From Rhipidocladum racemiflorum (lineage: Eukaryota > Streptophyta > Magnoliopsida > Poales > Poaceae), in assembly GCA_036346355.1 (NCBI GenBank), contig CM070583.1, positions 744,001-808,000 on the forward strand: a DNA stretch of 64,000 bases, read 5' to 3'. A program made the translations under genes and the position numbers. The notes beneath the pieces are model-generated. The model ran no database searches. It had not been told where the DNA came from and worked only from the letters and a program-made list of their open reading frames with translations. This document shows positions 24,799 through 35,785 of this stretch, piece after piece (position 1 is the first letter of the stretch; each line of letters begins with the position of its first letter).

Positions 24799-27266
24799 GC
24801 AAAGCGCTCCTCCTCCTCCTCCTCGCCGTCGCCACCGTGTGCTCGGCCTCGCGCCAGTTCTCCACGGTAGCCATCTCCCACGCCGCCGACTCCACCCTCG
24901 TCTGCGCCCTCGTCATCGGAGCCGACGATGCCTCCTCCGGGAGCGGCAACGCCAAGCTACACTGCACCTCGCTGCCCGACGGCCAGCGCGTGTCCTACCC
25001 CTCCGCCGATGTCCCCTACAACGCCATCGCCGCCGGCACCGACTTCCTCTGCGGCATCATGGCCCCCGCCGGAGGCCACGCCGCCATGCGCTGGTGGTCC
25101 CTCTCCGAGGAGGCCGCCGCCAACCGCTCCCGCCCCGTCGGCCGCAGGCTCTACTGGGGCTCCTCCCTCCGCGCCATGGCCGCCGGGGGCCCCCACGTCT
25201 GCGGCCTCTCCGACGCCCACGACCCCACCTGCTGGGAGTGGCCGCAGCTCTCCCTCCCCAAAGGCCTCGACTTTTCCCGCATCGCCCTCGGCGAAGACTT
25301 CCTCTGCGGTGTCGTCGCCCGCAACGACTCCGACATGCGCTGCTTCGGCGGCATGACGGTGCCCGCGTTGTCGACCACCGGGACGGCATTCAAGGCGGTC
25401 GCGGCCGGTCGCCGGCACGCGTGCGCGGTGGACTCCAAGGGCGAGCTCGTGTGCTGGGGCGACGGGACACCGGAGGTGCCGGACGCCGAGCTGCCGGCCG
25501 ACATGTGGGCCATGGCTCTGGGCCACAACACGACGTGCATACTGGCCGGGAACGGCACGGTGCGGTGCTGGGGCGTGCGGGTGCCGGAGCAGTACGCGCA
25601 CACCACCTTCGTGGCCATCGAGGCCGACGGCGACTCCGTGTGCGCCGTCATGATGACCAACTACTCCGTCGTGTGCTGGGGGAACGACCGCTTCCAGGGG
25701 AGCCACCTCGTCTACAACGACACCATGCCCGGCGCCTGCGCGCCCAAGCAGACCTGCCCCTGCGACGTCCTCTCCGGCTCAGGGACACTCTGCGGCAACG
25801 GAGGCGGGGAGGGCGGCGACGAGCTCGCGGTGTGTCAGCCGTGCAAGCTGCCCTTGGTCTCGTCGAGGATCGTCGTGGCCAATGGGATGAACAGGAAGGC
25901 GGTGGATTCCGGCGACGACGGTGCCGGGAGGAAGAAGAAGCTGGCGGTGGCGCTCAGCGTGGCCGGCGTCGGCGTCGCGGTGCTCGCGGCGGCGGGGGTG
26001 GCATTCTACCTTGTGGTGCTCAAGAAGTGGGACAGGAAGGTGCACGTCTCCGTGCGCTCCGTGCGGCTCGGGGAGTCGTCGTCGCGGCGGCTCTGTCGCG
26101 ACGACATCGAGACCGTGGTCATGCCGGCACCACAGGCCTCGCCGCTGCCGCCGGCGAGACCACTCGGTTGCGAGGAGTTCACGCTTAAGGAGCTGTCGCG
26201 CCTCACGAACGGGTTCGCGGAGGAGACGAAGATCGGGAGCGGCAGCTTCGGGTCGGTGTACCGCGCGAAGCTCCCCGACGGGCGCGATGTCGCCATCAAG
26301 AGGGCCGAGCGCGCGACCTCTGGCGGGCGGCGCAGGCGGCGGTACGACGCGGAGCGCGCGTTCCGGGCGGAGCTGAGGCTGCTCTCCCGCGTGAACCACC
26401 GCAACCTGGTGCAGCTCTTGGGCTTGTGCGAGGAGCGCGGCGAGCGCATCCTGGTGTTCGAGTTCATGCCGCACGGCGCCCTCCACGACCACCTCCACGG
26501 CCAGCGCGACGGCCACTCCCCGCTCTTCGCGTCGTGGGAGGCGCGCCTCCGCGTGGCGCTGGACGCTGCGCGCGGCGTCGAGTACCTGCATTGCTACGCC
26601 GTGCCGCCCATCATCCACCGGGACATCAAGCCGTCCAACATCCTGCTCGACGGCGAGTGGACGGCCAAGGTCTCCGACTTCGGCCTCTCGCTCGCCAGCG
26701 GCTCCGCCGCGGCGGCGGCGTGCTCGACGTCGGCGACGGCCGGCACGGTGGGGTACATCGACCCGGAGTACTACCGGCTGCAGGAGCTGACGGAGCGGAG
26801 CGACCTGTACAGCTTCGGCGTGGTGCTGCTGGAGCTGGTCACCGGCAGGAAGGCCATCCACCGGACGAGCCAGGACGGGAGCGGGTCGCCGAGGAACGTC
26901 ATCGAGTTCGCCGTGCCGGCCGTGGAGGCAGGCAACATCGCCAAGATCCTCGACGGCCGCGTGCCCCCGCCGCGCGGGCACGCGGTCGAGGCGGTGGCGC
27001 GCGTCGCCAAGATCGCCTCCGAGTGCGTCCGGCCGCGCGGGCGCGGCCGGCCCATCATGTCCGAGGTCGTCGCCGAGCTGGAGTGGGCTGTCACGCTCTG
27101 CGAGGATTCCGTCGTCCGGTCGGGAACCTTCGCTGCGCACAGCTCCCGGCACGGCGGCTCCGACATGTCGCGGTCGAGGTCGAGGTCCGAGTCGGACGAT
27201 CCGAGCCCGTTCCACACGCGCGAGCTCGGGTTCGGATCGGGCCGAGTCGGAGGACATGCCATGTAG
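24759..27266 (+). CDS. CRINKLY4-related receptor-like kinase (CCR4 type), intronless
   Basis: 835 residues from the ATG at 24759. A signal peptide (hydrophobic LLLLLLAVATVCSA) is followed by an ectodomain of RCC1-like crinkly repeats with recurring FLCGI, HVCGL, FLCGV, HACAV, TTCIL and SVCAV plus CWG words. A Cys-rich segment (CAPKQTCPCD, then CQPCKL) and one transmembrane helix (LAVALSVAGVGVAVLAAAGV) follow. The Ser/Thr kinase has IGSGSFGSVY, VAIK, HRDIKPSNILL, SDFGLSLA and GTVGYIDPEYY, with all catalytic residues present. The tail is rich in Arg-Ser. The ectodomain order matches CRINKLY4 relatives, and the reduced Cys-rich part fits the CCR group. It should act at the plasma membrane; its ligand is unknown. 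GC is very high throughout, the usual grass pattern for intronless genes. Confidence 0.93.
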   Translation: MPRHGRACHPVLVSKALLLLLLAVATVCSASRQFSTVAISHAADSTLVCALVIGADDASSGSGNAKLHCTSLPDGQRVSYPSADVPYNAIAAGTDFLCGIMAPAGGHAAMRWWSLSEEAAANRSRPVGRRLYWGSSLRAMAAGGPHVCGLSDAHDPTCWEWPQLSLPKGLDFSRIALGEDFLCGVVARNDSDMRCFGGMTVPALSTTGTAFKAVAAGRRHACAVDSKGELVCWGDGTPEVPDAELPADMWAMALGHNTTCILAGNGTVRCWGVRVPEQYAHTTFVAIEADGDSVCAVMMTNYSVVCWGNDRFQGSHLVYNDTMPGACAPKQTCPCDVLSGSGTLCGNGGGEGGDELAVCQPCKLPLVSSRIVVANGMNRKAVDSGDDGAGRKKKLAVALSVAGVGVAVLAAAGVAFYLVVLKKWDRKVHVSVRSVRLGESSSRRLCRDDIETVVMPAPQASPLPPARPLGCEEFTLKELSRLTNGFAEETKIGSGSFGSVYRAKLPDGRDVAIKRAERATSGGRRRRRYDAERAFRAELRLLSRVNHRNLVQLLGLCEERGERILVFEFMPHGALHDHLHGQRDGHSPLFASWEARLRVALDAARGVEYLHCYAVPPIIHRDIKPSNILLDGEWTAKVSDFGLSLASGSAAAAACSTSATAGTVGYIDPEYYRLQELTERSDLYSFGVVLLELVTGRKAIHRTSQDGSGSPRNVIEFAVPAVEAGNIAKILDGRVPPPRGHAVEAVARVAKIASECVRPRGRGRPIMSEVVAELEWAVTLCEDSVVRSGTFAAHSSRHGGSDMSRSRSRSESDDPSPFHTRELGFGSGRVGGHAM

Positions 27267-28282
27267 AAATTTGCAAATTACTCCTCCTCTTCTTTTGTTT
27301 TTCCACGGTTCATATTAACCTGGTATAGGCTGCTGAACTGAATTAGCCGCTGTTCATACCCAAATTTTTTCTTCTTTTTTTTTAAAAAAAATTTCTCCAT
27401 CGTGCAAGCCACGGATGTTATTACGTTCGATGCATCCGATGTTAATTGTTTTAAGTCTGTAAAATAGAGGAAAAAAAAACCCACAGAGTTCTGACAGAAA
27501 CTGACATGTAGAGAACAGGATTGCAGCAGTAGTGGAGCTGGAGCCTGGAGGTAGTACTTCTTCTTTTCACTCCCTTGTGTATTCGTTTTCTAGGGTTTGG
27601 TACCTGGTCGGTAGGTAGGTTAGAGAGAGATCGCCACCTGTGGAGATGTAACAACCCTACTTAACTTGAACAAGCTGATCGATGTTATTACGTTCGATTC
27701 TCTACCGCCTTCTTGTGTTGCAATGTTGTTCCTCTCTCTCTCTCATTTCCATGCCTCTAATCCTCCATTAGCCGTTGCAATAATTGGCTGCTAATTGAAG
27801 AGGGTGAAGGACAGAGGAAATCTTAATTACCCCCTATGTGATTAATTTTGTCAATCTATATATACGAAAGTCGGCACAGATATGCATACTAGAAGCAAAG
27901 AAAGCTCTACCAGATCAGATATGAAAAGAGGAGCAGGTGCTGGATTCCATCCACACACTACTTGACCGTTTCCAGGCAAAGAAAGCTCTACCTGTTGCTG
28001 GTGTAGCGTATATATATATATATAAATATAAATTGTACGACATATTTTTGAGGGTCAACGCCTGGAGCTGGAGGTAATTCTCATCATCGAGCTAGGTCAG
28101 CTCGATCCCCTCACGTCCAGGAATGGGCTTCTCAGGCTGCAGCATTGGAGAGTTGAACTCATCTTCCATTCCGTTCCAATCCACGCGGTATCTAATCTCG
28201 TTTGCTTGCCAGCCGTGGCATCCATCTTCAGTCTGGACACAGGCGTACACAGTCTCCAGTACACACATAGATATATATATAT
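27267..28282. other. Intergenic, no gene seen
   Basis: 3' flank of the kinase gene with A/T runs near 27370, a CT run near 27735 and an AT run near 28010. Nothing coding is supported. Confidence 0.5.
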
Positions 28283-28420
28283 GAGAGGTGCTTCTATGCT
28301 CTTCCTTCTAGTACAATTTGCACAAATCTTAAAGCAAACGAAGGGGTAAATAATCACCATCTACCCTTCATTCATGCTTTAATAGTTGTGCAACTTTTAA
28401 AAGGGAGAGCATAGAAGCAC

Positions 28421-28425
<5 letters not shown>
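28283..28425. mobile_element. 143-bp MITE, copy 1 of a two-copy family
   Basis: Perfect-looking inverted ends GAGAGGTGCTTCTATGCTCT and its complement. It sits between AT and CT microsatellites, so the target duplication cannot be read. A second copy in the opposite orientation lies at 54283-54423. Confidence 0.8.
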
Positions 28426-28463
<38 letters not shown>

Positions 28464-28969
28464 CGGGCTGATCAATTTTGTTCGCGCGCTTCTTCTACTT
28501 CTTTTTCTTCTTATCTCTTTTCGCAAATTTAGACCGCTTTAGTATGAAATTACAAATCTAATCCTCACCCCACTGCAAAAGATACCTTTCACGCTCTCGT
28601 AACACGGTAGCGTCTCCCGTGTATTCGTAGATAATATCATTCGAAAATTAGAGTTACATCTGCAAGTACTCATAAATAAGAAGACAACAACAGGGAATAG
28701 GAAGAATCTCATCTCAATTCTCGAAGAAAACGAGAGGCTAAAGCATGCGCGTCTTGCGAGATAACAGCTAGCAGCTGCGCCAATTGCCGCGTATTGGGAT
28801 TTCTCGCCACATCAACAAGCAAATGCCAGTCCTTTCTTGTTTGTTTCACATTAGCCTTTCCAAATCCCTAGCTGTTTTCAGTTTCACATCTGAAAATCCT
28901 TTCTGGTTTTTACGGTGCATGGTTGAGTCCTTCCAGGTATCGAAATCCTTCCAGTTTTCAAGTGTACTA

Positions 28970-29209
28970 CTCCCTCCGTTTCTTTTTATAAGGCTATTTG
29001 GTTTTGTTAGGACAAGACTTTGACCAACGATTACTTCATTAATATATCATTTATGCAATACAAAATCATAATTATATATAAGTACTTTTGAATACAAATC
29101 TGCTAATATCAATTTTGTGTCATAAAAATTATATGCTAATAGAGTAATTGTTGGTCAAAGCCTTGTCCTAACGAAACCAAATACGCCTTATAAAAAGAAA
29201 CGGAGGGAG
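28970..29209. mobile_element. Stowaway MITE
   Basis: 240 bp with terminal inverted repeats CTCCCTCCGTTTCTTTTTAT and complement, flanked by the TA duplication (28968-28969 and 29210-29211). Second inner inverted arms around GGTTTTGTTAGGACAAG complete the typical Stowaway fold. Confidence 0.92.
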
Positions 29210-29273
29210 TAGTATCTATTTATGCAGTTTTGCACGGCCTTTCTCGTTCACAATCGGGATCACATGCAGTTAC

Positions 29274-29491
29274 GTGGGGACTGTAACTTAAGCAGTCTCC
29301 ATACGACTGTCCGATCGAAAATAGATGATTCAGATCGGTTAAAATTAATGTGCCATTTTTTTACTGTGCAGAAACACTGTTTATGATACTGTAGCAAAAC
29401 ATTGTTCAATTTGTTTTTAGCAGATCCGAAACATTCGATGTCTCGATCAGACGACCCTTACCTATGAAGACGGTTTAAGTTACAATCCCAC
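29274..29491. mobile_element. MITE with GTGGG ends, copy 1
   Basis: Inverted ends GTGGGGACTGTAACTTAAGC and, reversed, GTGGGATTGTAACTTAAACC. The inner part shares the words GATCCGAA and GATGTCTCGATC with 35100-35275. Target duplication not resolved. Confidence 0.7.
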
Positions 29492-30400
29492 GAGTGACTA
29501 CACAGGACCCTGTCCTCTAGTCCATAATAAGCGAAACCACGAGTGGGCACGTCTTAACATTTGCCAGCTGTTATATAATACTACTACACTCCCGCGGTTG
29601 ATTTTTGTTTCCTGAGGCTTGGTTCAACCCAACATTCTCTCCAACGTTGAGCTATGACCTACATGAGTGGGCACGTCCGCGGTTGATTTTTGAAATCTCG
29701 CCAAAATTTAGATTCATGTTAGAAATAGACATCCATATATATGTATATATATATGTATATATATATATGATTAGTATTAGTTCAGATGTTGCTTTGCATC
29801 TGGAGAGATAGAGAGACGCGATTGTAGCGTGCGTACCTTGAGTTCAATCGATCATTGTGTAACGTATACAGCACGTAATTACAAGACAGAACGGCAAGCA
29901 TCTACAGTGCATCAGCACGCAAAAATGCTAATCTGGAGTCCTGCATGCACTAATTAATAACTTACTCTGTCGCCCCGCTAACAGGTGCTGTTTCCCAAAC
30001 TAACGTACGACTGCTGTGACAAGAATTCATCACTCGTCTCTCTTTTTCTTAACTTGTACCCTCGATCGATCGATTAACTAATTGCCAGATAGATAGATAG
30101 ATTGGATTAGATGGATGGGTAGCCTCGTACGCGAAGCAACCGATCTACCGACCGAAGGAAGCAAGCAATGAAGAAAGATGGTCAAACTAATCAAAGGTGT
30201 ATATATAAATTAAGGATGAAACTTCCTGCTGGTTCTATGCCGGTGCTAAAGGAACCAAAGAGATATTACTTCGACTAGTTTGATTAGCTTTTCCTAGTTT
30301 GCTTTTCAGTGCAGTCTCCTGCACTCTATACTCTTCCCCACCTTTTTTAATATAAAGCCTCGGCTTTCTTTCAAAAAAAATATATACAAGCCTTTCCGTA
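29492..30400. other. Intergenic, no gene seen
   Basis: AT-rich spacer with an (AT)n/(GTAT)n tract at about 29735-29770 and GATA-type repeats near 30090. No coding signal. Confidence 0.5.
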
Positions 30401-30704
30401 CCCTCCAATATACTAGTTAATTAAACGAATATATTATACTCTTTTTATCACTTCTGGTATACTTCAATAATAATGCTAAGATACTCCAATGAGATCGCTA
30501 TGGTTGAAAAAAAATTCATCGGAGCCTTTTATTTTTTTGCTATATACTTTTTCTTCGTGTGTAAAAGGAGTATATAAATAAATTATGCTATAAAAATGGA
30601 TTTTGATGAATTTTTTTGTGGAACTCACTTTCGAGTATCTTATAATTAGTACTAGATCAGTATACTTAAATGGTAAAGAAGTATAACAACATTAGATGTT
30701 GAAG
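30401..30704. mobile_element. Stowaway-like MITE, family A copy 1
   Basis: 304 bp flanked by TA at both sides, with degenerate ends. It aligns along its length with 31130-31446 (shared words TAAACGAA, TATTATACTC, ATCTTATAATTA). Confidence 0.65.
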
Positions 30705-31129
30705 TATGAACTATTTTCCTATGTATATCTCAATTTGATCTCGCGACCAGCACGTACGTACGTCGATCGTTAGGCAGGCAGGCAGATAAGCCAAACATTG
30801 ACATCGACCGGCTGGGCAAGTACGCTCTACTAAAGTACTAAGTACGTACTCCAGAATCCAGATGGAGGATCTACCTATCATGTAAACATGACTAGCGATT
30901 TAGTATATAACTATTTTCTTTTGAAAAAAATATATAGTTATACGTGTTATACAATTGTAATAGTTGATAGAGAGAGAGAGAGTAGGAGAAATCAGTTAAC
31001 AACTTTCACTTATGTAGAATGCTTTCACTTGTGAAACATCAGTTAATATGTACATAAAGTAGGGAGTACATACTCCTGATAGTTTGTTTTCATTATATAT
31101 ATGTGTGTGTGTAAGAAGTCTTTTTAGTA

Positions 31130-31446
31130 CTCCCACTTCTAAACTTCTAATATATCACTTAAACGAACACATTATACTCCTTTATCATTATCAGTATAAT
31201 TCAATAGTAATTTTAAAATACTCCATGTGATTTGGTTGAAAAAATTTCATTGAAACCCTTTTTTTTTGTTATATAACATTTTCCATATAAAAAAGAAGAA
31301 TGTACATAAGTTATACAATATAGAGTGGACTTTGATGAGATTTTTATAGACATCACTTTGAAGTATCTTATAATTAATATTAGAGTATACTGAAAATGTT
31401 AAAAAGGTAAAACAACATCATTTAAGCGGTATATTGAAAGTGAGAG
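31130..31446. mobile_element. Stowaway-like MITE, family A copy 2
   Basis: 317 bp with inverted ends CTCCCACTTCTAA (left) and CTCTCACTTTCAA (right, reversed), further inner inverted arms (ATATCACTTAAACGA and ATACCGCTTAAATGA), and TA on both sides. Confidence 0.72.
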
Positions 31447-31641
31447 TATGAAACCATTTTCCTATGTGTGTGTATACACACACCGGTTATTTGTGAGATT
31501 TTTTTCTAGTTTAAGAATTTTTATGAGATTTTCTAAACCTCCAAAGAGGAGACAATACCTTAAATTAATATCACCGGTTATTTGTACGTATATAGATAAT
31601 CTATAACGTAGAACGAATTGTCTAGGTACGTAAGACAATAA

Positions 31642-32034
31642 GGCCCTGTTTGGAAGCAAAGTTTTTCAATACCATGGTATTACAAAGCCATGGCTTAGAA
31701 ATTGTGTTGGCATAAATACCATGATTTCACCTACCACCATTGAAACCATGGTTTTTCTTGGAACTACAAACTGTTTGGCTACAAAGTATTTTGCATGGTA
31801 TTTTCAAAGTATTGACACCTTTCACTCTCTACACCACCACCCAAAGCCCAAAACTCCACTTTGAGTGGAGTTTTCAATACTCCAAAAATACCATGGTATT
31901 GGCAATACCATGGTTTTCAAAACAGAGTTTTTGGGGTTACTTCCAAACACCATGTTGCCAAAAATACCATGGTATTCTTCAAAACCATAGTTTTGCCTAG
32001 AAACTATGAAAATACTTTGTTGCCAAACAGGCCC
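31642..32034. mobile_element. Tourist-like (PIF/Harbinger) MITE with internal palindromes
   Basis: Ends GGCCCTGTTTGG and, reversed, GGGCCTGTTTGG, flanked by TAA on both sides (31639-31641 and 32035-32037). The interior has three exact copies of the 14-bp palindrome AATACCATGGTATT (31669, 31887, 31963) plus degenerate ones. Confidence 0.88.
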
Positions 32035-32037
32035 TAA

Positions 32038-32831
32038 CATTATGTCTGCACCTTTATGTGCGTAATTAAAGCATGAAAGAGATCGTAAAATACTTGACAA
32101 TTTCCAGGGGAAGTAGGCACGTACGAAATTAAAAAGGCAAGTTGGTTTTTAGTTGACTATATCCCTTGTTTTAGGCCCTAAATCAGTACTTTCACAATAA
32201 TCTCAAGAGAATTTCCATGTTCCGAATAGGACATTAATTAAACATCGCATCAATGGGAATACTTAAATTAACTAGAGAAGAGATTGGCTCATTCAATACC
32301 AGTACAATACCGGTCGTCTAATTAATACTTCGATCACTAGGAGAAATATAACGCCTCTCTCTATTACTAGTTTACTACTACTTACTACTCATATAGTCAT
32401 ACTATGTACCAATTAGTATTTAATAGAACTAGAATGATATCCCGGGCGTAGCAGCAGAAATTTGTAGAAATCAATTTGTTGTCTGAATGGAATGTCCACG
32501 ACAATCACGGGTAGCAATCCGACGGCCTCAACCAGTTTACTACCTAGTTCAAACAAATTTGAACTGAAATTCAAATTAAAGTTTTCTTTTTTGATGGTAG
32601 TTTGATTGTAGGTATGTGTTGATTATATATATAAATCCACAAAGTATGTAATCTAAATTCGTTCAAATCTTTAAATTCGAGTATATTTTTCAAAGGTATG
32701 TGTTTCATTTGAATTCTTATATATGGGTATATACTCTAAAACTTAAAGTTTTGAAAAATATATCCAAATTTGATTTGAATTAACGTATTTAGGCACCATG
32801 GTGTCCCATTACGCCATCACATATATATATA
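32038..32831. other. Intergenic, no gene seen
   Basis: AT-rich, with no ORF of note. A GATATCCCGGGC word near 32437 and AAATTTGAA palindromic words near 32555 were noted but not assigned. Confidence 0.45.
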
Positions 32832-33054
32832 CTAGTTACATGCCCGTGCGTTGCTACGAAAAACAAAATTGATAACGAAAAATAAAGATTAAAAAATAAA
32901 AAAAATTATTTCATAAAATCAAACATCTATCTTTAACGCTTCGTTTCTTGCGAAAGTTGGCTAATTAAAGCAACGCTTCGTTTCTTGCGTAGGGCAATTA
33001 AGCAGAGCAATTAATGACGTGGGAAGAACGAACCACTGCCACCAAGTGCTGCTT
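32832..33054 (-). mobile_element. Non-autonomous Helitron, copy 1 (5' end degraded)
   Basis: On the - strand the 3' terminus reads GCAACGCACGGGCATGTAAC then CTAG followed by T, as in grass Helitrons. It aligns with copies at 37304-37539 and 47343-47605, but the TCTCTACTA 5' end is missing, so the 5' limit is approximate. Confidence 0.75.
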
Positions 33055-33489
33055 TAGAACTCGGTACTTACGGCATGCACGCACCTAGCTATGGACAGAG
33101 CCGGCCCCCATGTCAGAATTTGCTGCTCATAATTAGTAGTCCCTTTTTTTTCTACTGATCGATCAATTATTGGAAGGAAATCGTCGATACCTTTATATAT
33201 GATATATCCCGGTCGATAACCGTTTCGTCAACCGTTTGACTCTGGAGAGTCTTGATTGCAACGTTTACCTGCTACAAACACACACAGGTGAGTATATATA
33301 TGATGTGCATCAAAAGAACTACCGAAAGAAAGAGACAAACATTGAAATAATAAAATTAAGAGATAACGATATAAATAGAAAATGTTATATTATACTGTGT
33401 TTATTGTTTTGCTATGCAAGTACATGGGAAAGAAAGTTTTGGTTACATGCGACAAGTGTTGGGAAATGGAGTGAATATATTCTCTTTTA

Positions 33490-33629
33490 CAATATATAGT
33501 ATTAAAGTATCATAAATAGGGTTCTGCAACAATCTATCAACTAAAAAGCAAAATCATACATGTATTATCTATTTATTTAAACATACTTTAAAGATGATGC
33601 GCCTATAAATGCGCGGGCCAACTTGCTAG
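33490..33629 (+). mobile_element. Possible Helitron remnant of a second family
   Basis: A 3'-terminal hairpin (GCGCCTATAAATGCGC) is followed by GGGCCAACTTGCTAG|T. This matches the 3' end type of the element at 42251-42708. The 5' end is not a clear TC, so the limits are uncertain. Confidence 0.5.
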
Positions 33630-33642
33630 TTATACTAATAAT

Positions 33643-34633
33643 CAGGGTTCGCAATTTCGCGGTAAACCGCTCGGTTTTCGCGAAACCGAGCCGGCTCGGT
33701 AATTGAAACCGAGAGGTTTACCGCCCAAATTCAAATCCAAATTTAAAAATTTCAAAAAAATTTGAGAAAATTTGTTGAAAAAATTCGTAAAATTAGTATT
33801 AATTCGTATATTACCAATGGTGAAAAACTTTTCAAAAAAATGATGTTTGGAGATGTTTTAGAGGAATTACAAATAATGAAAATAGAAAAATCAAAAAGAA
33901 AAAGAAAAAGATCATACAACAATATTATACTAATATATATATAGCATACATACAAGCCGTAGCCCCGCAAATAATGTTTCATTTGCATATTTTATTTCAT
34001 TGTAATTTGATACTATACTAATATAGCATCCATACAGGTTCAACATGGCCTATGCCTACTTCACAACTTCAATTAAAAAGTATTATAACGTAAATGGTGT
34101 TGACAATTGAATGATAATGAAATTGCTACGTGGTTATGTAAATATGTATCTTTGCACCTGTGTGATTGTAATATTGCAATGAAAGATTATTTATTGATAT
34201 ATTATTTTGAAATTTCTAATTTACAATTTTCAAATGTCTAAATTATAGCAAAGATCATGTCGAATTTTTTTTCAAATTTAGGAGATATCATTCTGGAGTT
34301 TTTTCATGTCTTCACATACCTTATTTATATATTTATTGCATTTTCCTGGTTTTGGCGGTTTTTCCCCTCATTTTTCGCGGTTTGTTACCTAAATCGGTCG
34401 CTTTTTCGCTCAAACCGAGCGGTTTCGGTTTTCTCGGTTTACCTAAAAAAACCGAGGGGTTTTTCGTCAAAAACCGTGGTTTTCTCATAAAAAATCGTGT
34501 GTGTTTGACCCTAATTCAAAATGATTTGAAATTGCAAATCATTCGGTTTTTCGCGGTTCTCGCGCGGTTTTTTACAAAAACTGGTACCGTTGGGCTAGCG
34601 AAATTATGGTTCAAAACGGTTTTGTGAACCCTG
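33643..34633. mobile_element. Non-autonomous hAT element, CAGGGTT group
   Basis: 991 bp with ends CAGGGTTCGCAA and, reversed, CAGGGTTCACAA, flanked by the perfect 8-bp duplication CTAATAAT (33635-33642, 34634-34641). Subterminal regions are full of CGGTTT and AAACCG words. The core is AT-rich, with no transposase. Confidence 0.92.
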
Positions 34634-34641
34634 CTAATAAT

Positions 34642-35568
34642 ACATGATTGGTGGGTGACAAATCAGATACATCCATTTATTTGTTAAAAATATTTCTATT
34701 ACTCTATCACCAAATGGAGTATAAGTAAATACTATAGCTAATACGGTAATTAGATCCAAAAGAATAAACATCCTATATAGAATGTAGACTTATGTAGTGT
34801 ACCCTTCGAGAGCTCCAGGAAAAGCCTGCAAGTGCTTGCTTGGTAGTAGCTTTGTTTGATGCATCCAAAAGCCGGCTTCACATACAGGTAGCGACAGCTT
34901 CGATCGTTTGATAGGATGCAGCTAATTAGTAGCTTTCTATCGGTCGGCATATGTACTGATCCTAAAGCTAGGCCGCTCCGGATCAAACCGAGAAGTACAC
35001 TCGTACTGCCAATTTTTCGATACAAACTAGACTAAACTCGTTTTCCATCTCTTTGTTTTGCTCCATGCATGCGTGCGTGCAACAATATATATATCTTTCT
35101 GGCTGCTGAATACTTCCGATCGAGAATAGGCGATTCGAATCGGCCAAAAATACTATACAGATCTAAATATTGTTCATGGTACTGTATAAAAACCCATTGT
35201 TTATCCTATTTTTAGTCGATCCAAATCGTCCGATGCCTCGATCGGACCATCACTCACAGATGAACAGCAAGCAGTCAGTACAGTACTACTAGTAGTACCA
35301 GCAGCTGCTAGCTGCAACAGGTAATCGTCTCTTTCAGGTTAGGAGAGGAGAGGCTGCTGGCTAGTGGCTGCTGTGATGGCGATCCTAATTGTGCCGGTCC
35401 ATTCGACAAGCTATTAATAAAAGGATCACCCTGACAAGTAGCTAGTGCGCTGCTGCTGTCTACTTTCCAAGCAACGACAGCTACTTACATCTCTAGCTGG
35501 CCGACTATTGAGCAGGCAGGGTCTACTTTCTTTATTCTTCATGTTTAGTTTTCACACCTTTGTGATTA
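34642..35568. other. Intergenic with a MITE copy at about 35100-35275
   Basis: The part 35100-35275 aligns with the MITE at 29274-29491 (words CCGATCGAGAATAG, CGATGCCTCGATCGGA). The rest shows nothing coding. Confidence 0.5.
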
Positions 35569-35785
35569 CTCCATTCGGTCACGAGTAGATACCGTTTTAG
35601 ATGTAGATGTAGTTAAATTTTTGAGACTTTAGCTGTCTGTCGATATCTTTTTTTAAATATTTAAATTGGATATGCGAAAATCGTATATGTAGATTTGCTT
35701 CGAAAGGTACATTCATAGCATTAAATTGGATCCTAATTGTATTGGGTTTTATAAATATATTATAATAAAAATTAGTGGAAATACA
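35569..35785. mobile_element. Stowaway-type MITE, truncated, sister of 42095-42792
   Basis: Starts TA|CTCCATTCGGTC. The interior shares TTTAAATATTTAAATTGGAT and, near its end, TAAATATATTATAATAAAAA with the Stowaway at 42095-42792. No clear right end. Confidence 0.6.

Noticed and set aside
24689..26188. Long + strand ORF of about 499 codons in another frame over the receptor kinase gene
   Set aside because: Arg/His/Pro-rich translation caused by the very high GC third positions of the real frame; no family resemblance.
25779..27257. Long - strand ORF of about 492 codons antisense to the kinase domain
   Set aside because: A shadow of the GC-rich coding frame; composition is low in complexity and nothing supports expression.
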